Shown here: piece by piece, positions 33,301-42,861 of the stretch
Layout: the number at the start of each line of letters is the position of its first letter
How positions within the stretch are numbered: position 1 is the stretch's first letter
Source: an uncultured Pelagibacteraceae bacterium
Lineage (GTDB): Bacteria; Pseudomonadota; Alphaproteobacteria; Pelagibacterales; Pelagibacteraceae
Assembly: GCA_902584995.1 (NCBI GenBank)
Contig: CACICF010000003.1
Coordinates: 35,064 to 99,063 of the forward strand
Length of the DNA stretch: 64,000 nucleotides
Direction: 5' to 3'
Notes under the pieces: model-generated
What the model saw: the letters and a program-made list of their open reading frames with translations, nothing else
What the model was told of the DNA's origin: nothing
Databases searched by the model: none
Translations under genes and position numbers: made by a program

Positions 33301-34788
33301 ATGAAAAACATTTTAAAATTGATATCAATTTCATTGGTATCACTATTTGTAACATTTTCATTTGCCAACGCTTCAAGTGGGGTTTTTAAGTTATCTCATG
33401 ATCTTGGTTTTGGAAAAGATACAAATTTAGATGCAATTACTAAAGGAAGACTATTTCAAGTAGTAATAATGACTCAAAACCGTCTTGTTAGAAAAGATCT
33501 TAAAGGAGTTACTTCTCCCGAGTTAGCTACTGACTGGTCAGGTAACTCAGATGCAACAGAGTGGACTTTTAACTTAAGAAAAGGTGTAAAATTCCATGAT
33601 GGATCTGATTTTGATGCAGAGGATGTAAAATACTCTTTGATGAGAGTTAAAGATCCTGAAATTGGTTCGCCTGCAAAGAAAAGTATGAGTGCAGTAACAG
33701 ATATTGAGGTTGTCGACTCACATACAGTAAAAATAAAGTTGAATACATCTTTCGCAGATTTTCCACTTTTATTAACTGATTATAGATTGAGAATGATACC
33801 TAATGGATCAGGTGATACTATTGGAAAAACAGGTATTGGAACTGGACCTTTTATAGTAGAAAAGTTTGATGCAGAGGGAACAACAATTCTTAAAGCAAAC
33901 CCAGATTATTGGGAAGGAGCACCTAAACTTGCTGAAGTTCATGTAATAGCAATACCAGATGGTCAAGCTAGAATTCAAGCTTTACTGACAGGTCAAATAG
34001 ATATGAATAGATATGTTCCATTTAATCAGAAAAAAATATTTGATGGTAATTCAAAATTTAACGTTTCAGTTATACCAACAGGTAATTGGAGAGGTATGGT
34101 AATGAGAACTGACGTTGCACCTTTTGATGACCCTAGAGTAAGAAAAGCAGTAAGAATAGCTGTTGATAGACAAGAACTAGTTGATTTAGTTATGGCTGGA
34201 GCAGCAACTGTATCTTGTGATACTCCTGTTGCACCATCAGATCAATATAGAATGAAAAAGAGTTGTCCACCACAACCAGCTACTGCAAAAAAATTACTAA
34301 AAGAGGCTGGATATCCTGATGGTATTGATATGACAATTCACGTATCTACAAAAGAACCAACATGGCCAACTATTGCCGAGGTTTTACAACAACAGCTTGC
34401 AAAAGCTAATATAAGAGCAGATATTCAAATGACACCTTCAAAAAGTTATTGGAATGAAACGTGGATGAAAAAGGCTGTTGCAATGACTCGTTGGAATGAA
34501 AGACCAGCAGATAGTATTTTGCATGAAGCTTACCACAGCGAAGCAAAATGGAATGAGTCATATTATAAAAGTGCATCTTTTGATAAGAATTTAGCTGACG
34601 CAAGAGGTGAGTTAAATTTTAGTAAAAGGAAAGCAGCATATATCAATGCTCAAAAAACATTATGGGAAGAATCTGGAACAATGATTCCTTACCATGTGTC
34701 TAGACTTGTTGTGACGTCTTCTAGAGTGAAAAATCTTGACGAAGTTGAGTATTTTTCAATTAGATGGCACACACTAAGTGTTCAGTAG
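33301..34788 (+). CDS. Peptide/opine-type ABC transporter substrate-binding protein (SBP family 5)
   Basis: Periplasmic DppA/OppA-like binding protein of 495 aa. The signal peptide ends around FANA (residues 22-25). Family 5 features are the WTFNLRKGVKFHDG motif near residue 85 and the later RKAVRIAVDRQELVDLVMAG region. It is the recognition component of the importer encoded at 34872-38750. Divergence from an operon containing an S51 peptidase and two GcvT proteins suggests that the cargo feeds that operon. The family also binds opines, nickel, oligosaccharides and tetramethylated compounds, so peptide specificity should not be assumed. Confidence 0.9.
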   Translation: MKNILKLISISLVSLFVTFSFANASSGVFKLSHDLGFGKDTNLDAITKGRLFQVVIMTQNRLVRKDLKGVTSPELATDWSGNSDATEWTFNLRKGVKFHDGSDFDAEDVKYSLMRVKDPEIGSPAKKSMSAVTDIEVVDSHTVKIKLNTSFADFPLLLTDYRLRMIPNGSGDTIGKTGIGTGPFIVEKFDAEGTTILKANPDYWEGAPKLAEVHVIAIPDGQARIQALLTGQIDMNRYVPFNQKKIFDGNSKFNVSVIPTGNWRGMVMRTDVAPFDDPRVRKAVRIAVDRQELVDLVMAGAATVSCDTPVAPSDQYRMKKSCPPQPATAKKLLKEAGYPDGIDMTIHVSTKEPTWPTIAEVLQQQLAKANIRADIQMTPSKSYWNETWMKKAVAMTRWNERPADSILHEAYHSEAKWNESYYKSASFDKNLADARGELNFSKRKAAYINAQKTLWEESGTMIPYHVSRLVVTSSRVKNLDEVEYFSIRWHTLSVQ

Positions 34789-34797
34789 TAATTTTTG

Positions 34798-34827
34798 TTT
34801 TACAGGCCTTTAAGTAGGCCTGTAAAA
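34798..34827 (+). terminator. Hairpin after the peptide-type binding protein gene
   Basis: A perfect 12 bp stem (34798-34809 with 34816-34827; core ACAGGCCT/AGGCCTGT) with a 6-nt loop starts 9 nt past the stop codon. There is no strong T-tract after it (CCTCTTTCATTT), so it may act as an mRNA-stabilising or attenuating element more than a full terminator. It separates the binding-protein gene from its permeases. Confidence 0.65.
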
Positions 34828-34871
34828 CCTCTTTCATTTCTAAATAAATAATTTAAAATTTATAAAATCTT

Positions 34872-35828
34872 ATGCTTTTTTTAATTATAAAAAGAATTTT
34901 GTTAGGTTTTATTACCTTATTTATTGTATCTGTAATTACATTTGTAGGAACAGAAGTTTTACCAGGGGATGCATGCACTACTTATTTAGAAAGACAAGCA
35001 TTTGGCGAACAATTAGAAGCTTGCTATAGAAGGCTTGGTTTAAATGTTCCAGCATATGAAAGATATGTATCTTGGGCATTAAATGCTATTCAAGGAGACT
35101 TTGGCTACTCTTTAAGTGGAGAGATGCCTATCAAAGAAGTTTTGGGACCTAGAATTAAAAATTCACTAGTATTGGCATCAGCTGCAATTTTTATAGGTAT
35201 TCCAATAGCTTTGATTTTAGGAATTATTACTGCTCTTTGGAGAGATAAATTACCTGATGTTGCAATATCAACAGTAACAATATTTGCTATGACTATTCCA
35301 GAATTCATTAGTGCAACTTTGTTAATTTTAATAATAGCCATATGGTTAGAGTGGTTGCCTGGTATTGTAATAGTTCCAACTGATGTATCTTTCTTAGAGT
35401 TACTACCAAATATAATTTTACCAGTGGTTGCTATAGCTATGATTATGACAGCCCATATGGCCCGAATGGTAAGGTCAAGTGTAATTCAAGTAATGGCAAG
35501 CGAATATGTTCAAATGGCAATTCTTAAAGGAGTTCCTTATTGGAAAATGGTTTTCAAACATGTTTTACCAAACGCTTTATTGCCTGCTATTAATGTAGTG
35601 GCATTAACTATTGCATGGCTTTTGGGTGGAGTTGTAGTAACTGAAGTTGTGTTTAATTATCCTGGCCTTGGGAGATTAGTTATTGAATCTATTTCAAATA
35701 GAGACCTACCTACAGTTCAAGCACTAGCTATAATTCTAGCATCTATCTATGTAAGTATAAATTTATTAGCAGATCTATTGACACTAATGCTTAACCCTAG
35801 ATTAAAAACTTTGCAGATAAGAAAATAA
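34872..35828 (+). CDS. Peptide-type ABC transporter permease (DppB-like)
   Basis: Inner-membrane permease of 318 aa with about six TM segments. The N-terminal helix (IIKRILLGFITLFIVSVITF region) and ATPase-contact loop ILKGVPYWKMVFKHVLPNAL are typical of DppB/OppB. LGGVVVTEVVFNYPGLGRL is the family C-terminal landmark. The cysteines in the first periplasmic loop (GDACTTYLERQAF ... LEACYRRLGL) are unusual and could form a disulfide. It is followed by the DppC-like gene after one base. Confidence 0.9.
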   Translation: MLFLIIKRILLGFITLFIVSVITFVGTEVLPGDACTTYLERQAFGEQLEACYRRLGLNVPAYERYVSWALNAIQGDFGYSLSGEMPIKEVLGPRIKNSLVLASAAIFIGIPIALILGIITALWRDKLPDVAISTVTIFAMTIPEFISATLLILIIAIWLEWLPGIVIVPTDVSFLELLPNIILPVVAIAMIMTAHMARMVRSSVIQVMASEYVQMAILKGVPYWKMVFKHVLPNALLPAINVVALTIAWLLGGVVVTEVVFNYPGLGRLVIESISNRDLPTVQALAIILASIYVSINLLADLLTLMLNPRLKTLQIRK

Positions 35829-35829
35829 T

Positions 35830-36723
35830 ATGAAATTGGATAATATTTATAAAGAGGAAAAGAAAAGCGCTTTTGCAAAATTATCAGAAATTATTTTTAC
35901 AATGGCTTCAAGACCATCTGGACTTATCGGACTTAGTATTTTAGTATTTCATATAATTCTAGCATTTGTAAGCCCTTATATTGCTCCTCATGATTTTAAA
36001 GCTATAGATCCAACATTAATGCTTCAGGCTCCTTCAGCTGAGTATTGGTTTGGAACAGACGATCTTGGAAGAGATGTTTTTACTAGAACAATTTTGGGTG
36101 GAAGAACGGCTCTCACAATAACTTTCTTTGGATCTTTAATAGCATTACTATGGGGTGGTCTTTTAGGAATATTTTGTGGATTGGTTGGAGGAAAAATTGA
36201 CGATGTAGTTATGAGAATTGTTGATGCGTTCTTATCTATTCCATGGATATTAGCAATGTTATTGATTGTATCTTTGTTAGGTACTTCCACTGAAGTATTG
36301 ATACCTGCTTTAGGTTTTTTTTATGGAAAGGGGATTGTAAGAGTTGCAAGAGCAGCAACACATGATGTCATCGCAAAAGACTTTATAGTTTCTGCAAGAG
36401 CGAGGGGACATAGTAATTTTTCAATTATTTGGAATGAAATAATTCCTAATGTAAGAGATGCAATATTAGTTGAAGGTGCAATGCGATGGTCATGGATGTT
36501 GCTTGGTTTTAGCTCTCTATCTTTTTTAGGTTTTGGGGTTAGCCCTCCAACTCCAGACTGGGGATTAATGATATCAAATGCTAGAGGTTTGATGTCTTTT
36601 GCTTATTGGGCAGTAATAGCGCCAATAGTCGGATTAAGTAGTTTAATTATTGGTATCAATTTAACGGCGGATGCCTTTGCTAAAGCTTTAGGTATAGATA
36701 GATCAACAAAAGCTCCTGTTTAG
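35830..36723 (+). CDS. Peptide-type ABC transporter permease (DppC-like)
   Basis: Inner-membrane permease of 297 aa. It shows the DppC features FGTDDLGRDVFTRTILGGR, the contact loop SARARGHSNFSIIWNEIIPN and LSFLGFGVSPPTPDWG. It pairs with the DppB-like protein to form the translocation pore. The spacing is one base to the gene before and two bases to the ATPase gene after, so the three are one translational unit. Confidence 0.91.
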   Translation: MKLDNIYKEEKKSAFAKLSEIIFTMASRPSGLIGLSILVFHIILAFVSPYIAPHDFKAIDPTLMLQAPSAEYWFGTDDLGRDVFTRTILGGRTALTITFFGSLIALLWGGLLGIFCGLVGGKIDDVVMRIVDAFLSIPWILAMLLIVSLLGTSTEVLIPALGFFYGKGIVRVARAATHDVIAKDFIVSARARGHSNFSIIWNEIIPNVRDAILVEGAMRWSWMLLGFSSLSFLGFGVSPPTPDWGLMISNARGLMSFAYWAVIAPIVGLSSLIIGINLTADAFAKALGIDRSTKAPV

Positions 36724-36725
36724 TT

Positions 36726-38750
36726 ATGGCTGATATAATTCAAAAAGTAAAAAATTTATCTATTGGATTTAGAAGCAAAAAGGGTGAAGAAATCTTAATT
36801 CTTAAAAACATAAGTACAAATATTAAAAAAGGTGAGACAGTAGGCATAGTGGGGGAGTCTGGTTCTGGAAAAAGCACATTAGCATTAGCAATGATGGGAT
36901 ACGTTAAGCATGGACTCTATACTGTTGGAGGAGAATGCCAGTTTAATTCCTCAAATTTACTGAAATTGAAAGGTAAAGATTTAGAAAAAATTAGGGGGAG
37001 AAAGATAGCAATGATACCACAAAATGCAGGTCAAGCATTAACACCAAACTTAAAAATTGGCTATCAAATTGACGAAGCTTTGCAATTACACTCAGATTTA
37101 GATGAGATACAAAGAGAAAAAAAAATTTCCGAACTGTTAAATAAAGTTAGACTTCCTTCCCCAGAAACAATTGCTTTAAGATATCCTCACGAACTTTCTG
37201 GAGGTCAACAACAGAGAGTTGCAGTAGCTATGGCATTAGCAGGAACTCCAGATTTACTTCTCTTAGATGAACCTACAACAGGCTTAGATGTAACAACACA
37301 AGCTCATGTATTAGAGCTTCTAAATTTTATTGCAAAAGATACTGGAACATCAATGGTTTATGTAAGTCATGATTTGGGAGCTATTGCTCAAGTAAGCGAT
37401 AGAATTATTGTCATGTATTCTGGAGAAATTGTTTTAGAGGGACCTTCAAGAGATATCCTTAAAAGACCCATTCATCCTTATACGCATGGATTGCTTAAAT
37501 CTATTCCAAAATTGTCTCTAGCTGGACTTCCAGAGTCAATGCCTGGTAGCCAACCTCAACCGGGTATAATTCAACGTGGATGTAGTTTTTTTGATAGATG
37601 TAGTTTTTCAGACGAGAATTGTAAAAATAATTCCCCTCATTTAGAATTTTTAAAAGACTTAAATACTAGTGTTAGATGTTTTAATTATGAAAAACTTTTT
37701 AAAGAAGGACAAGTTAACCAAACTGTTAATAAAATTAAGAATAAATCTCAAGATAAAGAAATATTAAATTTATCAGAAGTATCTATAAGTTATGCCAAAC
37801 AAAAACTTTTAGATCATATTTTCAATAGAATTTCTGACGATAACCCGACAGTTAAAGATATTAACATAAACATCAAAAAGGGAGAGACAATAGCTTTAGT
37901 AGGAGAGTCAGGAAGTGGAAAATCAACAATCCTGAAATCTATTGCTGGACTACTTAGAACCAAAGACGGTTTAATAAGGTTTGATGAAAATAGAAATTTA
38001 TCGTCTGATTTGAAAGAAAGAGATCCCAATGATTTAAGAGTTATTCAATTAATATTTCAAAATCCAGATGAGTCTTTGAATCCAAACCACACGGTAGAAG
38101 AAATTATTGCACAACCGTTAAAATTATATTTTGGGTTAAAAGGTGAAGAATTAAAAAAAAATATTATAGATTTACTTCAAAAAGTAAGACTTGGAGAATT
38201 TTATACATCTAGATACCCAAGACAACTATCTGGTGGTGAAAAACAAAGAGTAGCTGTTGCAAGAGCTTTTGCTGCAAAACCAGATATTATTTTATGTGAT
38301 GAGGTTACATCTGCTTTAGATGTTTCTGTGCAAGCTGCTGTATTAAACTTATTACAACAACTGAAAGAAGACTTTGGAACTACGTACATATTTGTGTCAC
38401 ACGATTTAGCAGTTGTAAGAGCAATAAGTGATAGAGTAGCGGTTCTTTATCAAGGAAGGCTTTGTGAAGTTGGACCCTCAAATGATGTTTATAAGTTTCC
38501 TTCTCACCCTTATACAGAAGTTTTGTTGGGTGCCGTCTTAGAACCAGATCCAGATATAAAACCTAAATTAGTTGCTGAGGATATTGTTGAAGAAAGACCT
38601 CCTGAAAAAGGATGCAGTTTTCAAGGTAGATGCTCTAGAATTGTCGGAGATATTTGTAAGAAAGAAATACCACCATGGCAATTAACAGATAGTGGTAACG
38701 CTATCAGATGTCATATACCTATTAAAGAATTACAAAAAGAACAATTTTAA
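36726..38750 (+). CDS. Peptide-type ABC transporter ATPase, DppD-DppF fusion
   Basis: One 674-aa polypeptide carrying both ATPase halves that are separate in E. coli Dpp/Opp. Half one (about 1-325): Walker A GESGSGKST at 43-51, signature LSGGQQQR, Walker B LLLLDEP, then the Cys-containing oligo/HPY-type tail (RGCSFFDRCSFSDENC). Half two (about 345-674): Walker A GESGSGKST near 395, signature LSGGEKQR, Walker B IILCDEV (Val in place of the usual Pro), then a second tail (KGCSFQGRCSRIVGDIC). Fused forms occur in GsiA/YejF-type systems. The Cys-rich tails may bind a metal cofactor. Confidence 0.92.
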   Translation: MADIIQKVKNLSIGFRSKKGEEILILKNISTNIKKGETVGIVGESGSGKSTLALAMMGYVKHGLYTVGGECQFNSSNLLKLKGKDLEKIRGRKIAMIPQNAGQALTPNLKIGYQIDEALQLHSDLDEIQREKKISELLNKVRLPSPETIALRYPHELSGGQQQRVAVAMALAGTPDLLLLDEPTTGLDVTTQAHVLELLNFIAKDTGTSMVYVSHDLGAIAQVSDRIIVMYSGEIVLEGPSRDILKRPIHPYTHGLLKSIPKLSLAGLPESMPGSQPQPGIIQRGCSFFDRCSFSDENCKNNSPHLEFLKDLNTSVRCFNYEKLFKEGQVNQTVNKIKNKSQDKEILNLSEVSISYAKQKLLDHIFNRISDDNPTVKDININIKKGETIALVGESGSGKSTILKSIAGLLRTKDGLIRFDENRNLSSDLKERDPNDLRVIQLIFQNPDESLNPNHTVEEIIAQPLKLYFGLKGEELKKNIIDLLQKVRLGEFYTSRYPRQLSGGEKQRVAVARAFAAKPDIILCDEVTSALDVSVQAAVLNLLQQLKEDFGTTYIFVSHDLAVVRAISDRVAVLYQGRLCEVGPSNDVYKFPSHPYTEVLLGAVLEPDPDIKPKLVAEDIVEERPPEKGCSFQGRCSRIVGDICKKEIPPWQLTDSGNAIRCHIPIKELQKEQF

Positions 38751-38803
38751 AAGATTAAATTTATTATTTTAAAATTTATTTATTTGTGCTTAAATAATAA
38801 TGT

Positions 38804-39367
38804 ATGAAAAATAATTCTACATTAATAAAAAATTTACTTTCAGATTATAGAATAAATGCCTCTTTTCAAAATATTTCTTTAATGTTGATTGGTACATTAA
38901 TTTTAGCATTTTCATCAAAAGTACAAGTGCCATTCTGGCCAGTACCAATGACTATGCAAACGTTTGCAGTATTTATAATTGGAATGACGTATGGTTCTAA
39001 ATTAGCTTTCTTTACACTTTTACTTTACTTATTTGAGGGAGCTATTGGACTGCCAGTTTTTGCTAAAGGAGGAGGATTACTTTATTTAACAGGGCCTACT
39101 GCAGGATATCTTTATGGAATGACAATCGCAGCAGGGGTTGTCGGTTTTTTAGCTGAAAGAAATTTTAACGACTCATACTTTAAAAGTTTAATTTCACTAC
39201 TGATTGCAACTTCAATTATTTTTATAGCTGGAGTGGGCTATTTAGGCTCAGTTATTGGATATGACAAGGCACTTGCTGGTGGTTTATATCCTTTTTTACC
39301 GAGTGAATTGTTTAAAATTGCACTAGCAGTTGCAATTATTCCTTCAATTACAAAATTTATAAGATAA
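38804..39367 (+). CDS. bioY: Biotin transporter BioY
   Basis: Integral membrane S-component of 187 aa with about six TM segments. Recognisable BioY features are VPFWPVPMTMQTFAVFI, the GLPVFAKGGGLLYLTGPTAGYL region (split across residues about 80-105) and LPSELFKIALA at the C-terminus. It takes up biotin, alone or with an energising ECF module; no BioM/BioN genes are adjacent, so a solo mode or distant module is implied. The 53-base gap after the ABC operon and conserved direction allow co-transcription, but function is unrelated. Confidence 0.9.
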   Translation: MKNNSTLIKNLLSDYRINASFQNISLMLIGTLILAFSSKVQVPFWPVPMTMQTFAVFIIGMTYGSKLAFFTLLLYLFEGAIGLPVFAKGGGLLYLTGPTAGYLYGMTIAAGVVGFLAERNFNDSYFKSLISLLIATSIIFIAGVGYLGSVIGYDKALAGGLYPFLPSELFKIALAVAIIPSITKFIR

Positions 39368-39388
39368 TATTTAAAGAGTTATTTAACT

Positions 39389-39416
39389 GCTTTAAGTTGC
39401 CCTTAAAGAAAATTTT
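39389..39416 (+). terminator. Weak hairpin downstream of bioY
   Basis: A 7 bp perfect stem (39389-39395 with 39401-39407) around a 5-nt loop is followed by AAA and a run of five T. It lies in the 72-base gap before the beta-oxidation fusion gene. The stem is short and AT-rich, so this is only a possible terminator. Confidence 0.3.
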
Positions 39417-39439
39417 TACTATAAGCATTTATTCTCAAT

Positions 39440-41662
39440 ATGAAAATTAATAAAGTTGTTGTAATAGGTTCAGGGACGATGGGGAGCGGGATAGCTGCTC
39501 AACTATGTAATGCAAATGTTCCAGTAACATTACTAGATTTAACTACAGAAATATCTGAGAAAGCTAGAGAAAGAATTCTAAAATCAAGACCTCCTTTATT
39601 GATCGATAAATCAAAAATCAATAATATTAATGTTGGCAACATAAATGATAACTTTAATGAAGTTGGTGAGGCTGACTGGATTGTTGAAGCTGTTGTAGAA
39701 AGAATTGATATCAAACATAATATTTATGAAAAAATTTTTAAAGAAAGAAAAAAAGGGTCAATTGTATCTTCAAACACATCTTCTATTCCAATCAAAGTAC
39801 TTTCGGAAAAACTTTCAAATGAAGAAAAAAAAGACTTTTGTATAACTCACTTTTTCAATCCAGTTAGATATATGGATTTATTAGAAATTGTGAAAAACGA
39901 AAATAATGATTTAGAACAGATAAATTCACTTAAAAATTTTTGTGAAAAAGATTTAGGAAAAGGAACTTTAATTTGTAACGATACTCCAGGCTTCTTAGGG
40001 AATAGGATTGGTGTCTATGCTATGCAAGTAGCAATGACAGAAGCATTCAAAATGAAACTAACAATTGAAGAAGCAGATGCAGTTTTTGGTCGACCAATGG
40101 GAATACCAAAAACAGGCGTTTTTGGACTATATGATTTGATTGGGATTGACTTAATGGCCGATGTTTTAAAAAGTTTTATAAAGGAACTTCCTGAGACAGA
40201 TGATTTTCAAGTTGTTGCTAAAGAAATACCACTTGTAAAAAAACTTATCGAAACTGGTTACACAGGAAGAAAAGGCAAAGGTGGATTTTATAGAATGAAT
40301 AAAACTGATGATAAAAAAGTTCTCGAAGGTATAAATTTAGAAACTGGTGAATATTCAATATCACAAAAATTTAATCTAGGGTCAGAAAAGATGGATATTA
40401 TGAACTTAATCAACAGAAAAGATAAATATGGAGAATATGCCTGGTCTGTAATCTCAAAAATTATTAAATATGCATCTTCATTGGTTCCAGGGATAACTGA
40501 CAAATTTAATGATATCGATGAAGCAATGAGACTAGGTTTTAACTGGTCTAAAGGACCTTTTGAAATGCTGAAAGAAATTGGAGTAAAAAATTTCTTTGAG
40601 AGAGTAGATGCTTTTGAAAATAACAAGTTTCTTGAGGATTTATCGAAAAGTAAGGATGAAAACTTTTATGGAGAAAGACAACAATACACTGATCTAGAAA
40701 CCCTTGGAAAAATTAAGCCGAGAGCAATCAAATTAGATAAAAACAATTCAGCTGAAATCTATAGATTTAATGACTTTAACATAGTTGAATTTACCACAAA
40801 AGCTAATGCATTAGATTATGACTCAATGGATAGTTTAAAAAATGCAACTGATAAACCCCTTATAATTATAAATGAGGCAATGCAGTTTTCAGCTGGAGTA
40901 AACTTATCTTATACAATGAATTTTGCAGATAAAGGTGATTTTAAGTCTATCGAAAAGTTTGTTAAATATTTCCAAGAAACCTGTAAGCATTTAAAGTATT
41001 CGAAATTTCCTGTTGTGTCAGCTCCATCTGGTTTAGCATTAGGTGGTGGTTTTGAAGTTTTATGTCAAAGTAATTTTGTAGCTTCTCATACAAATATTGT
41101 TGTAGGTCTAGTAGAAACAATGGTTGGATTAATCCCAGCTGGTGGTGGATGTAAGGAAATGTTATATAGATGGTCTCAAACTGACGAAGCAAAAAATGAT
41201 CCTGATTATGCACCATTAAAAGTATTTGATATTATTGGTTACGCAAAAACTGCAACTTCTCCAATTGAAGCTGAACCATTAAAATACTTAAGACCAGAGG
41301 ATAAAAAAATAATGAGTAGAAATAGTTTATTATCGGTTTCCAGAAATATTATTCATAATAATTCAAATTTTACTCCACCAGACGAAGTTTCTTTTAATTT
41401 ATCAGGAAAAAAGGTTTACGAAAAAATGTTACAAATGTTAGAGAAATTATATAATGATAAAATTATACTTGATCATGGTATGGAAGTTGGGAAAGAACTT
41501 GCAAAAGTTTTGAGTGGTGGAGATACTACTTTGGAACATACTTTATCAGAGGATGATCTATACAAATTAGAATTAGATGCTTTTATGAAACTAATAGAGA
41601 CAGAAAAAACTCAAGATAGAATTAAACATACATTGAAAACTGGTAAACCTTTGGTAAACTAG
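39440..41662 (+). CDS. 3-hydroxyacyl-CoA dehydrogenase/enoyl-CoA hydratase fusion (FadN-type order)
   Basis: Bifunctional beta-oxidation enzyme of 740 aa with domains in the order NAD-binding HAD domain (about 1-190; GSGTMGSG at 10-17), HAD C-terminal domain (about 190-290, plus a second copy about 310-420) and crotonase domain (about 440-650; oxyanion region PSGLALGGGFEVL). In E. coli FadB/FadJ the crotonase domain comes first; the order here matches Bacillus FadN. HFFNP carries the catalytic His. It would hydrate and oxidise acyl-CoA intermediates. The matching thiolase may be the one at 25238 or lie elsewhere. A small membrane protein gene follows after 4 nt. Confidence 0.88.
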   Translation: MKINKVVVIGSGTMGSGIAAQLCNANVPVTLLDLTTEISEKARERILKSRPPLLIDKSKINNINVGNINDNFNEVGEADWIVEAVVERIDIKHNIYEKIFKERKKGSIVSSNTSSIPIKVLSEKLSNEEKKDFCITHFFNPVRYMDLLEIVKNENNDLEQINSLKNFCEKDLGKGTLICNDTPGFLGNRIGVYAMQVAMTEAFKMKLTIEEADAVFGRPMGIPKTGVFGLYDLIGIDLMADVLKSFIKELPETDDFQVVAKEIPLVKKLIETGYTGRKGKGGFYRMNKTDDKKVLEGINLETGEYSISQKFNLGSEKMDIMNLINRKDKYGEYAWSVISKIIKYASSLVPGITDKFNDIDEAMRLGFNWSKGPFEMLKEIGVKNFFERVDAFENNKFLEDLSKSKDENFYGERQQYTDLETLGKIKPRAIKLDKNNSAEIYRFNDFNIVEFTTKANALDYDSMDSLKNATDKPLIIINEAMQFSAGVNLSYTMNFADKGDFKSIEKFVKYFQETCKHLKYSKFPVVSAPSGLALGGGFEVLCQSNFVASHTNIVVGLVETMVGLIPAGGGCKEMLYRWSQTDEAKNDPDYAPLKVFDIIGYAKTATSPIEAEPLKYLRPEDKKIMSRNSLLSVSRNIIHNNSNFTPPDEVSFNLSGKKVYEKMLQMLEKLYNDKIILDHGMEVGKELAKVLSGGDTTLEHTLSEDDLYKLELDAFMKLIETEKTQDRIKHTLKTGKPLVN

Positions 41663-41666
41663 CATT

Positions 41667-41888
41667 ATGGCAAATAGACCAACAAAAAAACAAGTAGATA
41701 ACGCTGAAAAGATTTTAATATCTTGGAAGAAAAAAATGCCATTTTATTATGCTGCAGCTATTATAATTGCTTTAATAATAATTCTATTTTCCTCAAATTC
41801 GAATAAAGAGCTTTCTATGTATCAAAAAAATATCAATGATTTTAAAAAAGCAGCTGAATTTATTCATAGAAATAGCTCGAAAAATTGA
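41667..41888 (+). CDS. Small single-TM membrane protein of unknown function
   Basis: A 73-residue protein with a basic N-terminus (KKQVDNAEKILISWKKKM), one TM helix (about 26-46, AAAIIIALIIILF) and a charged C-terminal tail. I do not recognise a family. It sits 4 nt after the beta-oxidation fusion, and its TGA stop is embedded in the TTG start of the ureohydrolase (TTGA), so coupled translation is likely and the gene is probably real. Confidence 0.65.
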   Translation: MANRPTKKQVDNAEKILISWKKKMPFYYAAAIIIALIIILFSSNSNKELSMYQKNINDFKKAAEFIHRNSSKN

Positions 41889-42841
41889 AAGATAAAAATA
41901 AAAAACCAATCCAACCAGTAAGTGGAACAAAAGTACCCAGATACGCAGGGCCATCGACGTTTGCTAGATTACCTGAATTAAGAGATGTGGAAAGTTGTGA
42001 TGTAGCGATAGTGGGAGTTCCATTTGACTCAGGAACAAGTTATAGACCTGGTGCAAGGTTTGGTCCACAGAGCATTCGACAGGCCTCAAGACACTTAAGA
42101 ACTAATTACCATCCAAGTTATGATGTTGAACCTTTCAAAGTGCAACAAGTTGCAGACGCGGGTGATATTGCATGTAATCCATTTAATATTGATGAGGCTA
42201 TTAAACAAATTGAGGTAGGTGCAACAGATTTATTAAATAAAGTAGGAGGAATTATAAGTCTTGGTGGAGATCACACGATAGCAGTTCCCTTGTTAAGAGC
42301 AGTTAACAAAAAAAATAATGGACCAGTATCATTAGTTCATTTCGATGCACATTTGGATACTTGGGATACTTATTTTGGAGCTCCCTATACTCATGGAACT
42401 CCTTTTAGAAGAGCACGTGAGGAAAATTTATTTTTAGATGATGCTTCCATGCATGTTGGGATACGAGGTCCACTTTATAGCAGAGATGACATAAAGAATG
42501 ATGAGAGTTTTGGTTTTAAAATAATTCATTGTGATGAATTTCAAACAGAAGGAACAGATAAAATTGCAGAAAGAATAAAAAAAAGAGTTGGAGATAATGC
42601 TTTGTATTTATCTATTGATATAGACGTATTGGATCCTGCATTTGCTCCAGGGACAGGAACACCTGAAATTGCAGGGATGACAACAAGAGAAATGGTAAAT
42701 GTTTTAAGAGGATTGTCAGGTTTAAATCTAATTTCCGCAGATGTTGTAGAAGTTGCACCAGCATATGATCACGCCGAAGTTACTTCTCTTGCAGCTGCTA
42801 CGATTGTTTATGAATTGACAAATTTATTTGCAAAATCATAA
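41885..42841 (+). CDS. Agmatinase/ureohydrolase family protein
   Basis: Binuclear manganese ureohydrolase of 318 aa that removes urea from a guanidino compound. Metal ligands are all visible: H130 (GGDH), D154, H156 and D158 (HFDAHLD), D245 and D247 (SIDIDVLD). The extended N-terminus and PGTGTPE loop place it in the agmatinase / guanidinobutyrase / guanidinopropionase group rather than arginase. The start is TTG, overlapping the preceding stop. The following aldehyde dehydrogenase (20 nt gap) suggests guanidino-aldehyde or aminoaldehyde chemistry, e.g. agmatine to putrescine and on to 4-aminobutyrate; the exact substrate is inference. Confidence 0.87.
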   Translation: MKDKNKKPIQPVSGTKVPRYAGPSTFARLPELRDVESCDVAIVGVPFDSGTSYRPGARFGPQSIRQASRHLRTNYHPSYDVEPFKVQQVADAGDIACNPFNIDEAIKQIEVGATDLLNKVGGIISLGGDHTIAVPLLRAVNKKNNGPVSLVHFDAHLDTWDTYFGAPYTHGTPFRRAREENLFLDDASMHVGIRGPLYSRDDIKNDESFGFKIIHCDEFQTEGTDKIAERIKKRVGDNALYLSIDIDVLDPAFAPGTGTPEIAGMTTREMVNVLRGLSGLNLISADVVEVAPAYDHAEVTSLAAATIVYELTNLFAKS

Positions 42842-42861
42842 ATAAAGGATAATTTGCGCGC

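Noticed and set aside
40288..40626. 112-residue minus-strand frame
   Set aside because: It is antisense to the beta-oxidation fusion gene, with no Shine-Dalgarno or motif.
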